Shown: positions 35,377 through 48,000 of the stretch, one piece after another
Layout of the letters: each line of letters opens with the position of its first letter
Position numbering within the stretch: the stretch's first letter is position 1
Assembly (NCBI GenBank): GCA_963971575.1
Contig: OZ020618.1
Span: 31,970,731 to 32,034,730, forward strand
Direction of reading: 5' to 3'
DNA: 64,000 bases
Origin: Liopterus haemorrhoidalis
Taxonomy: Eukaryota > Arthropoda > Insecta > Coleoptera > Dytiscidae
Notes under the pieces: generated by a model
Database searches by the model: none
What the model saw: only the letters and a program-made list of their open reading frames with translations
What the model was told of the DNA's origin: nothing
Program-made: the position numbers and the translations under genes

Positions 35377-37830
35377 TAGGAAACCAAAATAAGTGTTATG
35401 TATCTTCTAAAACATGTTGCGCTTAACCAGTTTTCAAGTAAAACTTGAATTTTGAAAATTCAACTATTTCGTTGCTATTTTCTGTCAATTATATCAAAAT
35501 TCTTGGTCAGAAACCAAAATAAGTGTTATGTACTTCTAAAACGTGTTGCGCTTAACCAGTTTTCAAGTAAAACATGAATTTGGAAAATTCAACTATTTCG
35601 TTGCTATTTTCTGTCAATAATATCAAAATTCTTGGTCAGAAACCAAAATAAGTGTTATGTACTTCTAAAACGTGTTGCGCTTAACCAGTTTTCAAGTAAA
35701 ACTTGAATTTTGAAAATTCAACTATTTCGTTGCTATTTTCTGTCAATAATATCAAAATTCTTGGTCAGAAACCAAAATAAGTGTTATGTATCTTCTAAAA
35801 CATGTTGCGCTTAACCAGTTTTCAAGTAAAACTTGAATTTTGAAAATTCAACTATTTCGTTGCTATTTTCTGTCAATAATATCAAAATTCTTGGTCAGAA
35901 ACCAAAATAAGTGTTATGTACTTCTAAAACGTGTTGCGCTTAACCAGTTTTCAAGTAAAACATGAATTTGGAAAATTCAACTATTTCGTTGCTATTTTCT
36001 GTCAATAATATCAAAATTCTTGGTCAGAAACCAAAATAAGTGTTATGTACTTCTAAAACGTGTTGCGCTTAACCAGTTTTCAAGTAAAACTTGAATTTTG
36101 AAAATTCAACTATTTCGTTGCTATTTTCTGTCAATAATATCAAAATTCTTGGTCAGAAACCAAAATAAGTGTTATGTATCTTCTAAAACATGTTGCGCTT
36201 AACCAGTTTTCAAGTAAAACTTGAATTTGGAAAATTCAACTATTTCGTTGCTATTTTCTGTCAATAATATCAAAATTCTTGGTCAGAAACCAAAATAAGT
36301 GTTATGTACTTCTAAAACGTGTTGCGCTTAACCAGTTTTCAAGTAAAACTTGAATTTTGAAAATTCAATTATTTCGTTGCTATTTTCTGTCAATAATATC
36401 AAAATTCTTGGTCAGAAACCAAAATAAGTGTTATGTACTTCTAAAACGTGTTGCGCTTAACCAGTTTTCAAGTAAAACATGAATTTGGAAAATTCAACTA
36501 TTTCGATTCTATTTTCTGTCAATAATATCAAAATTCTTGGTCAGAAACCAAAATAAGTGTTATGTACTTCTAAAACATGTTGCGCTTAGCCAGTTTTCAA
36601 GTAAAACATGAATTTGGAAAATTCAACTATTTCGTTGCTATTTTCTGTCAATAATATCAAAATTCTTGGTCAGAAACCAAAATAAGTGTTATGTACTTCT
36701 AAAACGTGTTGCGCTTAACCAGTTTTCAAGTAAAACTTGAATTTTGAAAATTCAACTATTTCGTTGCTATTTTCTGTCAATAATATCAAAATTCTTGGTC
36801 AGAAACCAAAATAAGTGTTATGTACTTCTAAAACGTGTTGCGCTTAGCCAGTTTTCAAGTAAAACATGAATTTGGAAAATTCAACTATTTCGTTGCTATT
36901 TTCTGTCAATAATATCAAAATTCTTGGTCAGAAACCAAAATAAGTGTTATGTACTTCTAAAACGTGTTGCGCTTAACCAGTTTTCAAGTAAAACTTGAAT
37001 TTTGAAAATTCAACTATTTCGTTGCTATTTTCTGTCAATAATATCAAAATTCTTGGTCAGAAACCAAAATAAGTGTTATGTACTTCTAAAACGTGTTGCG
37101 CTTAACCAGTTTTCAAGTAAAACTTGAATTTTGAAAATTCAACTATTTCGTTGCTATTTTCTGTCAATAATATCAAAATTCTTGGTCAGAAACCAAAATA
37201 AGTGTTATGTACTTCTAAAACGGGTTGCGCTTAACAAGTTTTCAAGTAAAACATGAATTTGGAAAATTCAACTATTTCGTTGCTATTTTCTGTCAATAAT
37301 ATCAAAATTCTTGGTCAGAAACCAAAATAAGTGTTATGTACTTCTAAAACATTTTGCGCTTAGCCAGTTTTCAAGTAAAACATGAATTTGGAAAATTCAA
37401 CTATTTCGTTGCTATTTTCTGTCAATAATATCAAAATTCTTGGTCAGAAACCAAAATAAGTGTTATGTACTTCTAAAACGTGTTGCGCTTAACCAGTTTT
37501 CAAGTAAAACTTGAATTTTGAAAATTCAACTATTTCGTTGCTATTTTCTGTCAATAATATCAAAATTCTTGGTCAGAAACCAAAATAAGTGTTATGTATC
37601 TTCTAAAACATATTGCGCTTAACCAGTTTTCAAGTATAACTTGAATTTTGAAAATTCAACTATTTCGTTGCTATTTTCTGTCAATAATATCAAAATTCTT
37701 GGTCAGAAACCAAAATAAGTGTTATGTATCTTCTAAAACATGTTGCGCTTAACCAGTTTTCAAGTAAAACTTGAATTTTGAAAATTCAACTATTTCGTTG
37801 CTATTTTCTGTCAATAATATCAAAATTCTT
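35377..37830 (+). repeat. 19-monomer higher-order unit, copy 1
   Basis: This ggtagg-to-ggtagg unit of 2,454 bp includes cgattct (36505), acggg with aacaag (37221-37237), acattttg and acatatt units. Its partner at 55,761-58,216 is nearly the same length (2,456 bp by these markers). The unit after it shows tataacttg near 37635 and tcaagcaaaac near 38033, both shared with the partner region at 58021 and 58409. Confidence 0.82.
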
Positions 37831-39088
37831 GGTAGGAAACCAAAATAAGTGTTATGTATCTTCTAAAACATGTTGCGCTTAACCAGTTTTCAAGTAAAAC
37901 TTGAATTTTGAAAATTCAACTATTTCGTTGCTATTTTCTGTCAATTATATCAAAATTCTTGGTCAGAAACCAAAATAAGTGTTATGTACTTCTAAAACGT
38001 GTTGCGCTTAACCAGTTTTCAAGCAAAACATGAATTTGGAAAATTCAACTATTTCGTTGCTATTTTCTGTCAATAATATCAAAATTCTTGGTCAGAAACC
38101 AAAATAAGTGTTATGTACTTCTAAAACGTGTTGCGCTTAACCAGTTTTCAAGTAAAACTTGAATTTTGAAAATTCAACTATTTCGTTGCTATTTTCTGTC
38201 AATAATATCAAAATTCTTGGTCAGAAACCAAAATAAGTGTTATGTATCTTCTAAAACATGTTGCGCTTAACCAGTTTTCAAGTAAAACTTGAATTTTGAA
38301 AATTCAACTATTTCGTTGCTATTTTCTGTCAATAATATCAAAATTCTTGGTCAGAAACCAAAATAAGTGTTATGTACTTCTAAAACGTGTTGCGCTTAAC
38401 CAGTTTTCAAGTAAAACATGAATTTGGAAAATTCAACTATTTCGTTGCTATTTTCTGTCAATAATATCAAAATTCTTGGTCAGAAACCAAAATAAGTGTT
38501 ATGTACTTCTAAAACGTGTTGCGCTTAACCAGTTTTCAAGTAAAACTTGAATTTTGAAAATTCAACTATTTCGTTGCTATTTTCTGTCAATAATATCAAA
38601 ATTCTTGGTCAGAAACCAAAATAAGTGTTATGTATCTTCTAAAACATGTTGCGCTTAACCAGTTTTCAAGTAAAACTTGAATTTTGAAAATTCAACTATT
38701 TCGTTGCTATTTTCTGTCAATAATATCAAAATTCTTGGTCAGAAACCAAAATAAGTGTTATGTACTTCTAAAACGTGTTGCGCTTAACCAGTTTTCAAGT
38801 AAAACTTGAATTTTGAAAATTCAACTATTTCGTTGCTATTTTCTGTCAATAATATCAAAATTCTTGGTCAGAAACCAAAATAAGTGTTATGTACTTCTAA
38901 AACGTGTTGCGCTTAACCAGTTTTCAAGTAAAACATGAATTTGGAAAATTCAACTATTTCGTTGCTATTTTCTGTCAATAATATCAAAATTCTTGGTCAG
39001 AAACCAAAATAAGTGTTATGTACTTCTAAAACGTGTTGCGCTTAACCAGTTTTCAAGTAAAACATGAATTTGGAAAATTCAACTATTT

Positions 39089-40123
39089 CGTTTCTATTTT
39101 CTGTCAATAATATCAAAATTCTTGGTCAGAAACCAAAATAAGTGTTATGTACTTCTAAAACATGTTGCGCTTAACCAGTTTTCAAGTAAAACATGAATTT
39201 GGAAAATTCAACTATTTCGTTGCTATTTTCTGTCAATTATATCAAAATTCTTGGTCAGAAACCAAAATAAGTGTTATGTACTTCTAAAACGTGTTGCGCT
39301 TAACCAGTTTTCAAGTAAAACTTGAATTTTGAAAATTCAACTATTTCGTTGCTATTTTCTGTCAATAATATCAAAATTCTTGGTCAGAAACCAAAATAAG
39401 TGTTATGTACTTCTAAAACGTGTTGCGCTTAACCAGTTTTCAAGTAAAACTTGAACTTTGAAAATTCAACTATTTCGTTGCTATTTTCTGTCAATAATAT
39501 CAAAATTCTTGGTCAGAAACCAAAATAAGTGTTATGTACTTCTAAAACGGGTTGCGCTTAACAAGTTTTCAAGTAAAACATGAATTTGGAAAATTCAACT
39601 ATTTCGTTGCTATTTTCTGTCAATAATATCAAAATTCTTGGTCAGAAACCAAAATAAGTGTTATGTACTTCTAAAACATTTTGCGCTTAGCCAGTTTTCA
39701 AGTAAAACATGAATTTGGAAAATTCAACTATTTCGTTGCTATTTTCTGTCAATAATATCAAAATTCTTGGTCAGAAACCAAAATAAGTGTTATGTATCTT
39801 CTAAAACATATTGCGCTTAACCAGTTTTCAAGTAAAACTTGAATTTTGAAAATTCAACTATTTCGTTGCTATTTTCTGTCAATAATATCAAAATTCTTGG
39901 TCAGAAACCAAAATAAGTGTTATGTATCTTCTAAAACATGTTGCGCTTAACCAGTTTTCAAGTAAAACTTGAATTTTGAAAATTCAACTATTTCGTTGCT
40001 ATTTTCTGTCAATAATATCAAAATTCTTGGTCAGAAACCAAAATAAGTGTTATGTATCTTCTAAAACGTGTTGCGCTTAACCAGTTTTCAAGTAAAACAT
40101 GAATTTGGAAAATTCAACTATTT
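39089..40123 (+). repeat. 8-monomer higher-order unit, 1,035 bp
   Basis: Measured between cgtttct at 39089 and 40124. It contains gtcaattat, gaactttg (about 39453), acggg/aacaag, acattttg and acatatt units, then 130-bp tails. The length fits five 129-bp and three 130-bp monomers. Its copy-2 partner is 59,475-60,509. Confidence 0.8.
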
Positions 40124-41416
40124 CGTTTCTATTTTCTGTCAATAATATCAAAATTCTTGGTCAGAAACCAAAATAAGTGTTATGTACTTCTAAAACATGT
40201 TGCGCTTAACCAGTTTTCAAGTAAAACATGAATTTGGAAAATTCAACTATTTCGTTGCTATTTTCTGTCAATTATATCAAAATTCTTGGTCAGAAACCAA
40301 AATAAGTGTTATGTACTTCTAAAACGTGTTGCGCTTAACCAGTTTTCAAGTAAAACTTGAATTTTGAAAATTCAACTATTTCGTTGCTATTTTCTGTCAA
40401 TAATATCAAAATTCTTGGTCAGAAACCAAAATAAGTGTTATGTACTTCTAAAACGTGTTGCGCTTAACCAGTTTTCAAGTAAAACTTGAACTTTGAAAAT
40501 TCAACTATTTCGTTGCTATTTTCTGTCAATAATATCAAAATTCTTGGTCAGAAACCAAAATAAGTGTTATGTACTTCTAAAACGGGTTGCGCTTAACAAG
40601 TTTTCAAGTAAAACATGAATTTGGAAAATTCAACTATTTCGTTGCTATTTTCTGTCAATAATATCAAAATTCTTGGTCAGAAACCAAAATAAGTGTTATG
40701 TACTTCTAAAACATTTTGCGCTTAGCCAGTTTTCAAGTAAAACATGAATTTGGAAAATTCAACTATTTCGTTGCTATTTTCTGTCAATAATATCAAAATT
40801 CTTGGTCAGAAACCAAAATAAGTGTTATGTATCTTCTAAAACATATTGCGCTTAACCAGTTTTCAAGTAAAACTTGAATTTTGAAAATTCAACTATTTCG
40901 TTGCTATTTTCTGTCAATAATATCAAAATTCTTGGTCAGAAACCAAAATAAGTGTTATGTATCTTCTAAAACATGTTGCGCTTAACCAGTTTTCAAGTAA
41001 AACTTGAATTTTGAAAATTCAACTATTTCGTTGCTATTTTCTGTCAATAATATCAAAATTCTTGGTAGGAAACCAAAATAAGTGTTATGTATCTTCTAAA
41101 ACATGTTGCGCTTAACCAGTTTTCAAGTAAAACTTGAATTTTGAAAATTCAACTATTTCGTTGCTATTTTCTGTCAATTATATCAAAATTCTTGGTCAGA
41201 AACCAAAATAAGTGTTATGTACTTCTAAAACGTGTTGCGCTTAACCAGTTTTCAAGTAAAACATGAATTTGGAAAATTCAACTATTTCGTTGCTATTTTC
41301 TGTCAATAATATCAAAATTCTTGGTCAGAAACCAAAATAAGTGTTATGTACTTCTAAAACGTGTTGCGCTTAACCAGTTTTCAAGTAAAACATGAATTTG
41401 GAAAATTCAACTATTT
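40124..41416 (+). repeat. 10-monomer higher-order unit, 1,293 bp
   Basis: This follows the 8-mer and repeats the same order with two further monomers, including one with ggtagg (41065), before the next cgtttct (41417). A third, altered repeat of the cassette starts there and ends at the super-unit junction. Its copy-2 partner is 60,510-61,802. Confidence 0.8.
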
Positions 41417-42890
41417 CGTTTCTATTTTCTGTCAATAATATCAAAATTCTTGGTCAGAAACCAAAATAAGTGTTATGTACTTCTAAAACATGTTGCGCTT
41501 AACCAGTTTTCAAGTAAAACATGAATTTGGAAAATTCAACTATTTCGTTGCTATTTTCTGTCAATTATATCAAAATTCTTGGTCAGAAACCAAAATAAGT
41601 GTTATGTACTTCTAAAACGTGTTGCGCTTAACCAGTTTTCAAGTAAAACTTGAATTTTGAAAATTCAACTATTTCGTTGCTATTTTCTGTCAATAATATC
41701 AAAATTCTTGGTCAGAAACCAAAATAAGTGTTATGTACTTCTAAAACGTGTTGCGCTTAACCAGTTTTCAAGTAAAACTTGAACTTTGAAAATTCAACTA
41801 TTTCGTTGCTATTTTCTGTCAATAATATCAAAATTCTTGGTCAGAAACCAAAATAAGTGTTATGTACTTCTAAAACGGGTTGCGCTTAACAAGTTTTCAA
41901 GTAAAACATGAATTTGGAAAATTCAACTATTTCGTTGCTATTTTCTGTCAATAATATCAAAATTCTTGGTCAGAAACCAAAATAAGTGTTATGTACTTCT
42001 AAAACATTTTGCGCTTAGCCAGTTTTCAAGTAAAACATGAATTTGGAAAATTCAACTATTTCGTTGCTATTTTCTGTCAATAATATCAAAATTCTTGGTC
42101 AGAAACCAAAATAAGTGTTATGTATCTTCTAAAACATATTGCGCTTAACCAGTTTTCAAGTAAAACTTGAATTTTGAAAATTCAACTATTTCGTTGCTAT
42201 TTTCTGTCAATAATATCAAAATTCTTGGTCAGAAACCAAAATAAGTGTTATGTATCTTCTAAAACATGTTGCGCTTAACCAGTTTTCAAGTAAAACTTGA
42301 ATTTTGAAAATTCAACTATTTCGTTGCTATTTTCTGTCAATAATATCAAAATTCTTGGTCAGAAACCAAAATAAGTGTTATGTATCTTCTAAAACATATT
42401 GCGCTTAACCAGTTTTCAAGTAAAACTTGAATTTTGAAAATTCAACTATTTCGTTGCTATTTTCTGTCAATAATATCAAAATTCTTGGTCAGAAACCAAA
42501 ATAAGTGTTATGTATCTTCTAAAACATGTTGCGCTTAACCAGTTTTCAAGTAAAACTTGAATTTTGAAAATTCAACTATTTCGTTGCTATTTTCTGTCAA
42601 TAATATCAAAATTCTTGGTCAGAAACCAAAATAAGGGTTATGTACTTCTAAACGTGTTGCGCTTAACCAGTTTTCAAGTAAAACTTGAATTTTGAAAATT
42701 CAACTATTTCGTTGCTATTTTCTGTCATTAATATCAAAATTCTTGGTCAGAAACCAAAATAAGTGTTATGTATCTTCTAAAACATGTTGCGCTTAGCCAG
42801 TTTTTAAGTAAAACATGAATTTGGAAAATTCAACTATTTCGTTGCTATTTTCTGTCAATAATATCAAAATTCTTGGTCAGAAACCAAAAT

Positions 42891-45080
42891 AAGGGTTATG
42901 TACTTCTAAACGTGTTGCGCTTAACCAGTTTTCAAGTAAAACTTGAATTTTGAAAATTCAACTATTTCGTTGCTATTTTCTGTCATTAATATCAAAATTC
43001 TTGGTCAGAAACCAAAATAAGTGTTATGTATCTTCTAAAACATGTTGCGCTTAACCAGTTTTCAAGTAAAACTTGAATTTTGAAAATTCAACTATTTCGT
43101 TGCTATTTTCTGTCAATAATATCAAAATTCTTGGTCAGAAACCAAAATAAGTGTTATGTACTTCTAAAACGTGTGGCGCTTAACCAGTTTTCAAGTAAAA
43201 CTTGAATTTTGAAAATTCAACTATTTCGTTGCTATTTTCTGTCAATAATATCAAAATTCTTGGTCAGAAACCAAAATAAGTGTTATGTACATCTAAAACG
43301 TGTTGCGCTTAACCAGTTTTCAAGTAAAACTTGAATTTTGAAAATTCAACTATTTCGTTGCTATTTTCTGTCAATAATATCAAAATTCTTGGTCAGAAAC
43401 CAAAATAAGTGTTATGTACTAAACATGTTGCGCTTAGCCAGTTTTCAAGTAAAACTTGAATTTTGAAAATTCAACTATTTCGTTGCTATTTTCTGTCAAT
43501 AATATCAAAATTCTTGGTCAGAAACCAAAATAAGTGTTATGTAATTCTAAAATGTGTTGCGCTTAACCAGTTTTCAAGTAAAACTTGAATTTTGAAAATT
43601 CAACTATTTCGTTGCTATTTTCTGTCAATAATATCAAAATTCTTGGTCAGAAACCAAAATAAGTGTTATATACTTCTAAAACGTGTTGCGCTTAACCAGT
43701 TTTCAAGTAAAACATGAATTTGGAAAATTCAACTATTTCGTTGCTATTTTCTGTCAATAATATCAAAATTCTTGGTCAGAAACCAAAATAAGTGTTATGT
43801 ACTTCTAAAACATGTTGCGCTTAGCCAGTTTTCAAGTAAAACATGAATTTGGAAAATTCAACTATTTCGTTGCTATTTTCTGTCAATAATATCAAAATTC
43901 TTGGTCAGAAACCAAAATAAGTGTTATGTACTTCTAAAACGTGTGGCGCTTAACCAGTTTTCAAGTTAAACTTGAATTTTGAAAATTCAACTATTTCGTT
44001 GCTATTTTCTGTCAATAATATCAAAATTCTTGGTCAGAAACCAAAATAAGTGTTATGTACTTCTAAAACGTGTTGCGCTTAACCAGTTTTCAAGTAAAAC
44101 TTGAATTTTGAAAATTCAACTATTTCGTTGCTATTTTCTGTCAATAATATCAAAATTCTTGGTCAGAAACCAAAATAAGTGTTATGTATCTTCTAAAACA
44201 TGTTGCGCTTAACCAGTTTTCAAGTAAAACTTGAATTTTGAAAATTCAACTATTTCGTTGCTATTTTCTGTCAATAATATCAAAATTCTTGGTCAGAAAC
44301 CAAAATAAGTGTTATGTACTTCTAAAACGTGTTGCGCTTAACCAGTTTTCAAGTAAAACTTGAATTTTGAAAATTCAACTATTTCGTTGCTATTTTCTGT
44401 CAATAATATCAAAATTCTTGGTCAGAAACCAAAATAAGTGATATGTACTTCTAAAACATGTTGCGCTTAGCCAGTTTTCAAGTAAAACATGAATTTGGAA
44501 AATTCAACTATTTCGTTGCTATTTTCTGTCAATAATATCAAAATTCTTGGTCAGAAACCAAAATAAGTGTTATGTACTTCTAAAACGTGTTGCGCTTAAC
44601 CAGTTTTCAAGTAAAACATGAATTTGGAAAATACAACTATTTCGTTGCTATTTTCTGTCAATAATATCAAAATTCTTGGTCAGAAACCAAAATAAGTGTT
44701 ATGTACTTCTAAAACATGTTGCGCTTAGCCAGTTTTTAAGTAAAACATGAATTTGGAAAATTCAACTATTTCGTTGCTATTTTCTGTCAATTATATCAAA
44801 ATTCTTGGTCAGAAACCAAAATAAGTGTTATGTACTTCTAAACGTGTTGCGCTTAACCAGTTTTCAAGTAAAACTTGAATTTTGAAAATTCAACTATTTC
44901 GTTGCTATTTTCTGTCATTAATATCAAAATTCTTGGTCAGAAACCAAAATAAGTGTTATGTATCTTCTAAAACATGTTGCGCTTAGCCAGTTTTTAAGTA
45001 AAACATGAATTTGGAAAATTCAACTATTTCGTTGCTATTTTCTGTCAATAATATCAAAATTCTTGGTCAGAAACCAAAAT
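42891..45080 (+). repeat. 17-monomer higher-order unit inside super-unit copy 2
   Basis: This is the counterpart of 19,921-22,110 at +22,970, bounded by aataaggg at 42891 and 45081. An additional aataaggg lies 258 bp earlier (42633), where copy 1 reads aataagtg (19663). The following unit, 45081-46883, is 1,803 bp (14 monomers), one monomer shorter than its copy-1 partner. Confidence 0.83.
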
Positions 45081-48000
45081 AAGGGTTATGTACTTCTAAA
45101 CGTGTTGCGCTTAACCAGTTTTCAAGTAAAACTTGAATTTTGAAAATTCAACTATTTCGTTGCTATTTTCTGTCATTAATATCAAAATTCTTGGTCAGAA
45201 ACCAAAATAAGTGTTATGTATCTTCTAAAACATGTTGCGCTTAACCAGTTTTCAAGTAAAACTTGAATTTTGAAAATTCAACTATTTCGTTGCTATTTTC
45301 TGTCAATAATATCAAAATTCTTGGTCAGAAACCAAAATAAGTGTTATGTACTTCTAAAACGTGTGGCGCTTAACCAGTTTTCAAGTAAAACTTGAATTTT
45401 GAAAATTCAACTATTTCGTTGCTATTTTCTGTCAATAATATCAAAATTCTTGGTCAGAAACCAAAATAAGTGTTATGTACATCTAAAACGTGTTGCGCTT
45501 AACCAGTTTTCAAGTAAAACTTGAATTTTGAAAATTCAACTATTTCGTTGCTATTTTCTGTCAATAATATCAAAATTCTTGGTCAGAAACCAAAATAAGT
45601 GTTATGTACTAAACATGTTGCGCTTAGCCAGTTTTCAAGTAAAACTTGAATTTTGAAAATTCAACTATTTCGTTGCTATTTTCTGTCAATAATATCAAAA
45701 TTCTTGGTCAGAAACCAAAATAAGTGTTATGTACTTCTAAAACGTGTGGCGCTTAACCAGTTTTCAAGTTAAACTTGAATTTTGAAAATTCAACTATTTC
45801 GTTGCTATTTTCTGTCAATAATATCAAAATTCTTGGTCAGAAACCAAAATAAGTGTTATGTACTTCTAAAACGTGTTGCGCTTAACCAGTTTTCAAGTAA
45901 AACTTGAATTTTGAAAATTCAACTATTTCGTTGCTATTTTCTGTCAATAATATCAAAATTCTTGGTCAGAAACCAAAATAAGTGTTATGTATCTTCTAAA
46001 ACATGTTGCGCTTAACCAGTTTTCAAGTAAAACTTGAATTTTGAAAATTCAACTATTTCGTTGCTATTTTCTGTCAATAATATCAAAATTCTTGGTCAGA
46101 AACCAAAATAAGTGTTATGTACTTCTAAAACGTGTTGCGCTTAACCAGTTTTCAAGTAAAACTTGAATTTTGAAAATTCAACTATTTCGTTGCTATTTTC
46201 TGTCAATAATATCAAAATTCTTGGTCAGAAACCAAAATAAGTGATATGTACTTCTAAAACATGTTGCGCTTAGCCAGTTTTCAAGTAAAACATGAATTTG
46301 GAAAATTCAACTATTTCGTTGCTATTTTCTGTCAATAATATCAAAATTCTTGGTCAGAAACCAAAATAAGTGTTATGTACTTCTAAAACGTGTTGCGCTT
46401 AACCAGTTTTCAAGTAAAACATGAATTTGGAAAATACAACTATTTCGTTGCTATTTTCTGTCAATAATATCAAAATTCTTGGTCAGAAACCAAAATAAGT
46501 GTTATGTACTTCTAAAACATGTTGCGCTTAGCCAGTTTTTAAGTAAAACATGAATTTGGAAAATTCAACTATTTCGTTGCTATTTTCTGTCAATTATATC
46601 AAAATTCTTGGTCAGAAACCAAAATAAGTGTTATGTACTTCTAAACGTGTTGCGCTTAACCAGTTTTCAAGTAAAACTTGAATTTTGAAAATTCAACTAT
46701 TTCGTTGCTATTTTCTGTCATTAATATCAAAATTCTTGGTCAGAAACCAAAATAAGTGTTATGTATCTTCTAAAACATGTTGCGCTTAGCCAGTTTTTAA
46801 GTAAAACATGAATTTGGAAAATTCAACTATTTCGTTGCTATTTTCTGTCAATAATATCAAAATTCTTGGTCAGAAACCAAAATAAGGGTTATGTACTTCT
46901 AAACGTGTTGCGCTTAACCAGTTTTCAAGTAAAACTTGAATTTTGAAAATTCAACTATTTCGTTGCTATTTTCTGTCATTAATATCAAAATTCTTGGTCA
47001 GAAACCAAAATAAGTGTTATGTATCTTCTAAAACATGTTGCGCTTAACCAGTTTTCAAGTAAAACTTGAATTTTGAAAATTCAACTATTTCGTTGCTATT
47101 TTCTGTCAATAATATCAAAATTCTTGGTCAGAAACCAAAATAAGTGTTATGTACTTCTAAAACGTGTGGCGCTTAACCAGTTTTCAAGTAAAACTTGAAT
47201 TTTGAAAATTCAACTATTTCGTTGCTATTTTCTGTCAATAATATCAAAATTCTTGGTCAGAAACCAAAATAAGTGTTATGTACATCTAAAACGTGTTGCG
47301 CTTAACCAGTTTTCAAGTAAAACTTGAATTTTGAAAATTCAACTATTTCGTTGCTATTTTCTGTCAATAATATCAAAATTCTTGGTCAGAAACCAAAATA
47401 AGTGTTATGTACTAAACATGTTGCGCTTAGCCAGTTTTCAAGTAAAACTTGAATTTTGAAAATTCAACTATTTCGTTGCTATTTTCTGTCAATAATATCA
47501 AAATTCTTGGTCAGAAACCAAAATAAGTGTTATGTAATTCTAAAACGTGTTGCGCTTAACCAGTTTTCAAGTAAAACTTGAATTTTGAAAATTCAACTAT
47601 TTCGTTGCTATTTTCTGTCAATAATATCAAAATTCTTGGTCAGAAACCAAAATAAGTGTTATATACTTCTAAAACGTGTTGCGCTTAACCAGTTTTCAAG
47701 TAAAACATGAATTTGGAAAATTCAACTATTTCGTTGCTATTTTCTGTCAATAATATCAAAATTCTTGGTCAGAAACCAAAATAAGTGTTATGTACTTCTA
47801 AAACATGTTGCGCTTAGCCAGTTTTCAAGTAAAACATGAATTTGGAAAATTCAACTATTTCGTTGCTATTTTCTGTCAATAATATCAAAATTCTTGGTCA
47901 GAAACCAAAATAAGTGTTATGTACTTCTAAAACGTGTGGCGCTTAACCAGTTTTCAAGTTAAACTTGAATTTTGAAAATTCAACTATTTCGTTGCTATTT

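Larger units (their letters stand above)
19660..42620 (+). repeat. ~22.8-kb super-unit, copy 1
   Basis: This block of about 177 monomers is repeated immediately downstream. It has two compartments: about 19.7-31.7 kb with 125-bp short units and aataaggg/tacatct markers, and about 31.7-42.6 kb without short units and with ggtagg, acattttg, acggg and acatatt markers. Relative to copy 2 it has an extra monomer near 22.38-22.50 kb (tacatct tail followed by a gtcattaat unit), a different arrangement at about 28.3-28.6 kb (three T-type units where copy 2 has two), and an additional 18-mer at 33.05-35.38 kb. The exact left limit is uncertain by a few monomers. Confidence 0.87.
31660..42620 (+). repeat. 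Short-monomer-free compartment of copy 1
   Basis: After the short tail at 31658, no 125-bp unit occurs for nearly 12 kb. This compartment has its own variants: ttcaattattt (31837, 34040, 36367), cgtttct or cgattct in place of cgttgct (31979, 34177, 36505, 39089, 40124, 41417), acggg tails (32437, 37221, 39548, 40583, 41876), acattttg, acatatt and ggtagg. From 37.2 kb the acggg units also read aacaag instead of aaccag, so that change came after the acggg change and then spread. Confidence 0.83.
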
